Origin: CAYLHU01 sp964383715
Lineage (GTDB): Bacteria; Patescibacteriota; Minisyncoccia; Minisyncoccales; CG1-02-41-26
DNA: 17,528 nt
NCBI GenBank assembly: GCA_964383715.1
Contig: CAYLHU010000007.1
Coordinates: 1 to 17,528, forward strand
Direction of reading: 5' to 3'
Shown here: positions 13,284-17,528 of the stretch, piece by piece
Layout of the letters: the number at the start of each line of letters is the position of its first letter
Numbering within the stretch: position 1 is the stretch's first letter
Notes under the pieces: generated by a model
Seen by the model: the letters and a program-made list of their open reading frames with translations, nothing else
What the model was told of the DNA's origin: nothing
The model's database searches: none
Made by a program: the position numbers and the translations under genes

Positions 13284-14495
13284 TTAAGGTAGAAATATCT
13301 TAAAAATTTTCCTAAGTCGTCCTTCCGACGGCATCAATATCTCTTCTCCTCCCGCCTCAAAACCGGAAAGTAAAAGACCGGCACAAGTGGAAAAAGTCGG
13401 TTCTTCCACTCCAACAACTTTTTTGGGACCCGAAAGGTAACAAGGCAGTTCAAATTTTTCTTTGGCAAAATCCGCCATACCAGGTAAAAGAGACCCGCCA
13501 CCAGTTAAAACAACCCCGCCGGGCAAAATGCTTTCTTTAGATATTTTTTTAAGATTTTTGTTTATTTCTGAAAAGACCTCCGAAATTCTTGAGGTTACGA
13601 TTTTTTCCAAAAGAGAATTGGAAAAAGAAATGTTCTTTTCGGGAATTTCTATTTTTTCCTTCTTTTTCTCGTTTTTCTTTTTGCTTCTTGAGATAAAGGG
13701 AGATAGGGAACCAAATTCTTTCTTTATCCTCTCGGCTGTTGATATTTCTGTTCTTAACCCAATAGCAATGTCATTGGTGATATTAGACGCCCCCATCGGG
13801 AAAACCACAAAATCCACTAAATTTCCCTCGCTAAAGACCGAAAGAGAAGTAGTCCCCGCACCAATATCCACTACGGCTACCCCTAATTCTCTTTGTTGCT
13901 CGGTTAAGACCGCTCGGGAAGATGCTAAAATTGAGGGAATAATTTTTTCAATCTCAATCTTACTCTCATAAACGGCTCTTTCCAGGTTTTCTAAAATCGG
14001 TGAAAAAACACAAATCAAGAGAGCTTTGGCCTCTAAGCGAAAACCCTCCAGTCCCAAGGGATCCTTGACCCCTTTTTCGCCATCAATTAAGTACTCTTGA
14101 ATTTTCGTATCTAAAACTTCTTGATTGGAGGGGAGATTAACGGCTTGCGATGCCTGAAAAACTCTTTTAATATCTTCTTGAGAAATCTTTTGGTCAGCCC
14201 GGGAAACCGAGACCAACCCTTGGCTCCTAATAACAGAAAGATGAGTTCCTCCAATATTAACTACGGCTTTTTTTATTTTAATCCCTTTCGTCTTCTGAAT
14301 TTTTTCTTTCAAAGAAGAAATCGTTTCAGAAATATTTTTGGGGTTGTAAATTTCACTTCTCTTAACTCCAATTGTTTGGGGAACTTCTCTTTTCTCTATG
14401 ATTGTAATACTGGGAGAATCGGCTTCTTTCTGGCCAATTAAAAGCTTGATTGAACTAGTTCCTATATCTATAGCTGTGATAGTAGTGGACTTCAT
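13284..14495 (-). CDS. ftsA: FtsA, actin-like cell-division protein
   Basis: FtsA is an actin-fold ATPase that tethers FtsZ filaments to the membrane. I take the start at 14495, giving 403 residues beginning MKSTTITAIDIGTSSIKLL. An in-frame upstream ATG at 14573 would add 26 residues, but these only translate the hairpin array, so I reject it. Phosphate 1 (AIDIGTSSIK), phosphate 2 (VVDIGAGTTS, about 208-217) and adenosine (LTGGGSLLPGM, about 330-340) motifs are present. The 1C domain follows the first motif (VNIGGTHLSV). A lysine-rich patch (SRSKKKNEKKKEK, about 269-281) interrupts subdomain 2B. The C-terminus GRLRKIFKIFLP is a good amphipathic membrane-targeting helix. ybeY lies upstream; ftsZ follows after 264 bp of repeats. 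Confidence 0.94.
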   Translation of the reverse strand: MKSTTITAIDIGTSSIKLLIGQKEADSPSITIIEKREVPQTIGVKRSEIYNPKNISETISSLKEKIQKTKGIKIKKAVVNIGGTHLSVIRSQGLVSVSRADQKISQEDIKRVFQASQAVNLPSNQEVLDTKIQEYLIDGEKGVKDPLGLEGFRLEAKALLICVFSPILENLERAVYESKIEIEKIIPSILASSRAVLTEQQRELGVAVVDIGAGTTSLSVFSEGNLVDFVVFPMGASNITNDIAIGLRTEISTAERIKKEFGSLSPFISRSKKKNEKKKEKIEIPEKNISFSNSLLEKIVTSRISEVFSEINKNLKKISKESILPGGVVLTGGGSLLPGMADFAKEKFELPCYLSGPKKVVGVEEPTFSTCAGLLLSGFEAGGEEILMPSEGRLRKIFKIFLP

Positions 14496-14496
14496 A

Positions 14497-14629
14497 GATG
14501 AACCTGCGAAGCAGGTGAATAAAGATGAAATCGAAGATTTCATCGCCTGCCGAGCTTTTACGAAACAAGTCAAAGATTTTTTTCAAAAATCTTTTCCACC
14601 TTCGCCTTCGCGAAGCGAAGGCTTGGTGG
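14497..14629. repeat. Composite hairpin array, locus 2 (ybeY-ftsA spacer)
   Basis: Four perfect hairpins with GAA or TTC triloops fill the spacer. ACCTGC pairs with GCAGGT (14502-14516). GATGAAATC pairs with GATTTCATC (14524-14544). AAGATTTTT pairs with AAAAATCTT (14573-14593). GCCTTCGC pairs with GCGAAGGC (14604-14622), extended by CCACC/GGTGG. The connector TCTTTTCCACCTTCGC is shared with locus 1 (1736-1752). The first hairpin lies 7 nt upstream of the ftsA start and the last directly follows the ybeY stop. Confidence 0.85.
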
Positions 14630-15055
14630 TCAATTAGAAATTTTACCCATATAGTGTTCTTCCTTCTCTTTCATTTTAACGGCTTCCCCTTTGCTTTTTT
14701 CGTGTTCATAGCCAAGAAGGTGTAAAAGACCATGGATAAAAATCCTAATCAACTCTTCTTCAAAAGAGCATTTATTCCTTTGGGCTCCTTTTTTTATTTC
14801 CCGAAGACAAATAATAATCTCCCCCAGTCCTTCTTCGTCTGAAACTTTGTTTTCTTCCGCAAAAGAGAGAACATTGGTAGCCCTGTTCACTCCCCGATAA
14901 TTTTTGTTCAACTCTCTTATCTTTCTTGTCCCCACAAAAACCAAAGAGATGTCCCCCTCTCTTTTTTCTTCCGCTAAAATATTTTGACCGACTTTTTTAA
15001 TTAAAGAATCGTCAACCCTTCCTTTAAGACCTGTCAAATTATTTATTTCTATCAT
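14630..15055 (-). CDS. ybeY: Endoribonuclease YbeY (rRNA maturation factor)
   Basis: YbeY is a zinc-dependent single-strand endoribonuclease involved in 16S rRNA 3'-end maturation and ribosome quality control. The protein has 141 residues, a normal length. The zinc-binding motif HGLLHLLGYEH supplies H108, H112 and H118. ATNVLSF (59-65) and the following LGEIIIC strand are typical of the family. Its ATG lies inside the 3' end of rpsU with a 17-nt overlap in another frame, so the two ribosome-related genes are probably translationally coupled. It ends in TGA, followed immediately by a hairpin array. Confidence 0.95.
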   Translation of the reverse strand: MIEINNLTGLKGRVDDSLIKKVGQNILAEEKREGDISLVFVGTRKIRELNKNYRGVNRATNVLSFAEENKVSDEEGLGEIIICLREIKKGAQRNKCSFEEELIRIFIHGLLHLLGYEHEKSKGEAVKMKEKEEHYMGKISN

Positions 15056-15278
15056 AACTTTCCAACTTTCCGAGCTTTTTCAATTCATCACGCTCTTTCT
15101 TTTTGTCTTCCCTTCTCAATGCTGACCTCTTTTTCAATTGGTTGCTTTTCCCCTTCTTCTTAAATCTTCTCTTTCTAACCTCTAACAATATTCCGCTTTT
15201 TTTAATTTTTTGCGAAAAACGCCTGCTCAAACTTTGAGGGCTTTCTCTATCTGATTGTTTTTCTACTTTTAAAGGCAT
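15039..15278 (-). CDS. rpsU: 30S ribosomal protein bS21
   Basis: Small-subunit protein bS21, which in other bacteria sits near the 3' end of 16S rRNA and helps initiation. The protein has 79 residues and reads SLSRRFSQKIKKSGILLEV followed by RKRRFKKKGK, matching the family pattern in which an RRF-helix is followed by GIL-E-RKR-F. It is longer than most bS21 (about 58-70), with an extra charged Lys/Glu-rich C-terminus. No Shine-Dalgarno precedes the ATG at 15278. It overlaps ybeY by 17 nt. Confidence 0.88.
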   Translation of the reverse strand: MPLKVEKQSDRESPQSLSRRFSQKIKKSGILLEVRKRRFKKKGKSNQLKKRSALRREDKKKERDELKKLGKLESYDRNK

Positions 15279-15468
15279 ATTTGATAAAATGTCTAATTAA
15301 CCTAATTGCTCTAATGTCTAATCAAACCCCAATTCCCAGATGACCAATGAAACCTCAAAGTTTAATGAATTTTGGATTTTGGATTTATAAAGTAATTGGG
15401 ATTTGGGATTTAATTAGAGTAATTAGAAATTAGAAATTAGAAATTAAGATAATTAATAATTACATCCC
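15279..15468. repeat. Repeat-rich rpsU-hisS spacer with several heptanucleotide runs
   Basis: The spacer contains ATTTTGG twice plus a partial unit (15369-15386), the same heptamer as in secA. A TGGGATT-type pair lies at about 15395-15411. ATTAGAA occurs three times plus ATTAAG at 15422-15448. AATGTCTAAT occurs twice (about 15287 and 15312). I see no convincing terminator for hisS or promoter for rpsU here. Confidence 0.8.
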
Positions 15469-16743
15469 TTATTTTCCTGTTTTTCTCTTTATCTCCTTAA
15501 TCACTCGGGCAAGAGCAACTGTTTTCTGCTTCCCGCTTTTCATATCTCTAATAATTATTTTTTCCTCTAAGGCCTCTTTTTGACCCATAATCAAAACATA
15601 TTTGACTCCCGCTTTGTTCGCTAACTTTAATTGTAAAGACAAAGAGTCCTTATGTAAAGTCTCGACCACTTTAATTTTCTGCTTTCGAAAGTCCTCAAAT
15701 AATTTTAAACTTTTTTTCTTGGCCAATTCTCCGACTTGGGCTAAGAAAACTTTTGATGTTGTTTTAGAGTCCCCTTTGCTTTTTTCTTTCAGAAGATTTG
15801 CTATCCTACCCACCCCCGAAGCGCAACCGCAAGCTGGAACTTCTTTCCCCCCCAAAATTTTAGCTAAATTATCATACCTCCCTCCGCCAACCAATGTTCC
15901 TTGCCCTCCCTCTCCCTCTTTCTCTGTTGAAATTTCAAAAACAGTTCTAGTATAGTAATCTAACCCCCTAACAAGATATGGGTCCAATGTGTAAGGTATT
16001 TTTAATGTATCCAAGGATTCTAAAACTTTTTTGAAATGGTCATTGCAATCCTTGCAAAGATGATCCAATATCTGGGGAGCCCCTCCCCTTATAATTTCTT
16101 GGCACTTTTCGTTTTTACAATCCAAAATTCTTAAAGGATTTAATTTTAATCTTTTCACACAATCGGCGCAAATAGAATTCCGATAACTCCTCAAATAACT
16201 CATCAAGACCTTCTTATAATAGGGACAACATTGAGAATCGCCGATACTATTAACCTTAATAATTAAATTTTTAAACTCAAGGGCTTTTAAGATATTATAG
16301 GAAAGTTGAATTGTTTGAGCATCTATTATCCAGGACTCGCTTCCCAAAAATTCGAAACCAAATTGATAAAATTGGCGATATCTTCCAGATTGAGGTTTTT
16401 CGTGCCGAAAACAAGGCCCAAAATACCAAAGTTTAACCGGTTTAGGCAAACTTTCCATCCCATGTTCAAAATAAGCTCTAATAATCGAGGGCGTGTACTC
16501 TGGTCTTAGTGTTAAACAATCCCCTCCCTTTGTTCTTAAGCTAAACATTTGCTTCTGAACAATTTCGGTACCTTGACCAGTCCCTTTTTCAAAAAGTAAA
16601 CTCTGTTCCAAAATTGGGGGTTCAATTCTTTGAAAACCATAAAATCCTGCTATCTCCCGACAAACTTTTTCAATTTTGTTAAAATATTTGAAATCCTCGG
16701 AAAGCAAATCTCGCATCCCGATTGGCGATTGGTATTTGGTCAT
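15469..16743 (-). CDS. hisS: Histidyl-tRNA synthetase
   Basis: Class IIa aminoacyl-tRNA synthetase charging tRNA-His; 424 residues, the usual bacterial length. TLRPEYT (78-84) belongs to the ATP/histidine site. Motif 2 begins FGPCFRHEKPQSGRYRQF (from 108). LVRGLDYYTRTVFE (257-270) is the histidine-binding HisA motif. GGGRYDNL (286-293) and GVGRIANLL (310-318) complete the catalytic core, and the anticodon-binding domain follows from about 330. The insertion domain has three cysteine pairs (C192/C195, C209/C214, C230/C233) that may bind zinc. It lies 62 bp after lepB and has no Shine-Dalgarno. Confidence 0.97.
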   Translation of the reverse strand: MTKYQSPIGMRDLLSEDFKYFNKIEKVCREIAGFYGFQRIEPPILEQSLLFEKGTGQGTEIVQKQMFSLRTKGGDCLTLRPEYTPSIIRAYFEHGMESLPKPVKLWYFGPCFRHEKPQSGRYRQFYQFGFEFLGSESWIIDAQTIQLSYNILKALEFKNLIIKVNSIGDSQCCPYYKKVLMSYLRSYRNSICADCVKRLKLNPLRILDCKNEKCQEIIRGGAPQILDHLCKDCNDHFKKVLESLDTLKIPYTLDPYLVRGLDYYTRTVFEISTEKEGEGGQGTLVGGGRYDNLAKILGGKEVPACGCASGVGRIANLLKEKSKGDSKTTSKVFLAQVGELAKKKSLKLFEDFRKQKIKVVETLHKDSLSLQLKLANKAGVKYVLIMGQKEALEEKIIIRDMKSGKQKTVALARVIKEIKRKTGK

Positions 16744-16805
16744 AATTGTTAACGTTTTATCTCTAAAATTCGTTTACCTATGGCTCCAAATTTTAGACAA
16801 AACTC

Positions 16806-17360
16806 TTAATATTCTGGAGCGGTAAAATAAGCCGCCGCTGTAGCCGGAGGAAACACTCGAAAAAGTGCTCGACCAATAATATTTTTTTTAGGAAGAACCC
16901 CCCAACTTCTCGAATCAAAAGAGTTTTGACGATTGTCTCCTAAAACAAAAAACTCATCTTCGCTTAAAAGAAAGTCCGTTTGATTAAATAAGGTTTGATT
17001 GTTAAGATACTCGGATTCGTCCAGAACCTTTTTTTGGCCTAACCTATCAACCACAAATATCTGATTGCCTTCCAATGAAATTATTTCCCCCGGCAAGCCG
17101 ATAACTCTCTTAATAAACTTTTCGGAAAGATTTTGGGGATAACGGAAAATGATTACATCTCCCCTTTCGGGAGCGCGAAAACGATAAGTAATTTCATCAA
17201 CAATCAAATAGTCGCTATCTGAAAAATTGGGCTCCATTGAAATCCCTTTAACAATAAAGGGCTGAAAAATAAAATAACGAATAGGAATAACTATAACTAA
17301 AGCCAAAAATACGATTTTCGCCACTTCCCAAAAAAATAATAGAGTTTGTTTCAAAAACAT
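16806..17360 (-). CDS. lepB: Signal peptidase I
   Basis: Membrane serine protease that removes signal peptides from proteins exported by Sec. I take the start at 17360, giving 184 residues beginning MFLKQTLLFFWEVAK. An upstream in-frame ATG (17444) would add 28 residues, but that segment contains the predicted promoter and the heptamer repeat, so it is unlikely to be translated. One N-terminal membrane segment (about 12-33) is followed by the catalytic serine S41 (GISMEPNF) and lysine K84 (FIKRVIGLPGE). GDNRQNSFDSR (141-151) is the conserved box E. No second membrane segment is obvious at the N-terminus, as in Gram-positive-type enzymes. Predicted promoters place the mRNA start about 8-15 nt before the ATG, close to leaderless. 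Confidence 0.95.
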   Translation of the reverse strand: MFLKQTLLFFWEVAKIVFLALVIVIPIRYFIFQPFIVKGISMEPNFSDSDYLIVDEITYRFRAPERGDVIIFRYPQNLSEKFIKRVIGLPGEIISLEGNQIFVVDRLGQKKVLDESEYLNNQTLFNQTDFLLSEDEFFVLGDNRQNSFDSRSWGVLPKKNIIGRALFRVFPPATAAAYFTAPEY

Positions 17361-17382
17361 TTTATTTAACGGCTGATTATAA

Positions 17383-17410
17383 ATTATAACAAATTTGTTA
17401 ATTAATACAA
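17383..17410 (-). promoter_or_regulatory. Predicted lepB promoter
   Basis: On the minus strand TTGTAT (17410-17405) is followed after 16 nt by TATAAT (17388-17383). A second TATAAT follows at 17381-17376. The 5' leader would be very short and lacks a Shine-Dalgarno. Confidence 0.55.
17387..17400. promoter_or_regulatory. 14-bp perfect palindrome between divergent promoters (possible operator)
   Basis: TAACAAATTTGTTA is identical to its reverse complement. It overlaps the -35 box of the plus-strand promoter and touches the -10 box of the lepB promoter, so a bound dimeric protein could affect both. Confidence 0.4.
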
Positions 17411-17423
17411 GAAAGAATATAAT
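17395..17423 (+). promoter_or_regulatory. Predicted promoter of the four-helix-bundle gene
   Basis: TTGTTA (17395-17400) is followed after exactly 17 nt by a perfect TATAAT (17418-17423). Transcription would start near 17430, at the beginning of the heptamer repeat. Confidence 0.6.
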
Positions 17424-17428
17424 AAAGC

Positions 17429-17463
17429 ATGTAACGTGTAACATGTAACATGTAACGTGTAAA
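17429..17463. repeat. Heptanucleotide tandem repeat, five units of RTGTAAC
   Basis: The units are ATGTAAC, GTGTAAC, ATGTAAC, ATGTAAC and GTGTAAA, contiguous. They form nearly the whole predicted 5' leader of the plus-strand gene that starts at 17468. Confidence 0.9.
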
Positions 17464-17467
17464 ATTT

Positions 17468-17528
17468 ATGATAGAAGAAAATTTTCATTCAAAATTAAAA
17501 TTATTAATGGATGAATTTGTTTCTCGGA
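17468..17528 (+). CDS. Start of a probable four-helix-bundle (S23-type) protein, cut by the right edge
   Basis: Only 20 codons are visible, beginning MIEENFHSKLKLLMDEFVSR. The FH-KLK-LMDEFV pattern resembles the N-terminus of the four-helix-bundle proteins of the 23S rRNA intervening-sequence family that are common in CPR genomes. Their function is unknown. A good promoter precedes it and no Shine-Dalgarno is present. Too little is visible to be sure of the family. Confidence 0.55.
   Translation, partial: MIEENFHSKLKLLMDEFVSR

Noticed and set aside
14496..14573. 26-residue N-terminal extension of FtsA from an upstream in-frame ATG
   Set aside because: The segment only translates the GAA/TTC hairpin array, and FtsA proteins start immediately before the AIDIGTS motif, matching the ATG at 14495.
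14630..14632. Possible TGA-as-glycine recoding
   Set aside because: YbeY is full length at this TGA and the following bases form the hairpin array, so TGA acts as a stop.
16763..16796. Terminator between lepB and hisS (CTAAAATT paired with AATTTTAG)
   Set aside because: The stem is A/T only, the loop is 18 nt, and no T run follows on the minus strand.
17361..17444. 28-residue N-terminal extension of signal peptidase I
   Set aside because: It spans two TATAAT boxes and part of the heptamer repeat. The internal ATG at 17360 gives a normal-sized protein.

Overview
The window looks like a piece of a low-GC genome from a Patescibacteria (CPR), most likely Parcubacteria-type, anaerobic bacterium. 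That placement is inference. It rests on the small compact gene set, an oxygen-sensitive class III ribonucleotide reductase, a truncated ComEC, a tail-less FtsZ, start codons with almost no Shine-Dalgarno sequence, and a gene start at the right edge resembling the four-helix-bundle (S23-type) proteins common in that group. TGA is used as a normal stop (ybeY), so this is not one of the lineages that read TGA as glycine.

Nearly every gene is on the minus strand, so transcription runs right to left. From the right: the start of a plus-strand four-helix-bundle gene diverges from lepB (signal peptidase I). Then follow hisS, rpsU overlapping ybeY, ftsA, ftsZ, nrdD-nrdG-comEC (tightly packed), htrA, clpB, a 49-aa hypothetical gene, a 790-bp region without long genes, a 23-codon lysine-rich ORF, and the 5' half of secA at the left edge. 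The genes cover protein export (SecA, LepB), envelope and cytosolic protein quality control (HtrA, ClpB), division (FtsA, FtsZ), translation (HisRS, bS21, YbeY), dNTP synthesis (NrdD, NrdG) and DNA uptake (ComEC).

The clearest special feature is a 347-residue LAGLIDADG intein in NrdD, inserted exactly before the cysteine pair that should hold the catalytic thiyl radical. ClpB has a full ClpB-type middle domain but also an LGF tripeptide where ClpC carries its ClpP-docking loop. FtsZ ends straight after its globular core and has altered nucleotide and catalytic loops, although the adjacent FtsA keeps an amphipathic membrane-binding tail.

The non-coding DNA is unusually structured. Different heptanucleotide tandem repeats occur at several places, one of them inside the secA reading frame. 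Two loci carry composite arrays of perfect hairpins with GAA/TTC triloops whose stems differ while connector sequences are kept. A motif of about 20 nt occurs four times in alternating orientation between ftsA and ftsZ, with a fifth diverged copy upstream of the lysine-rich ORF. The region 1405-2198 holds at least two promoter-to-terminator units on the minus strand that are candidate small RNA genes. No tRNA, rRNA, CRISPR array or transposase gene was recognised.
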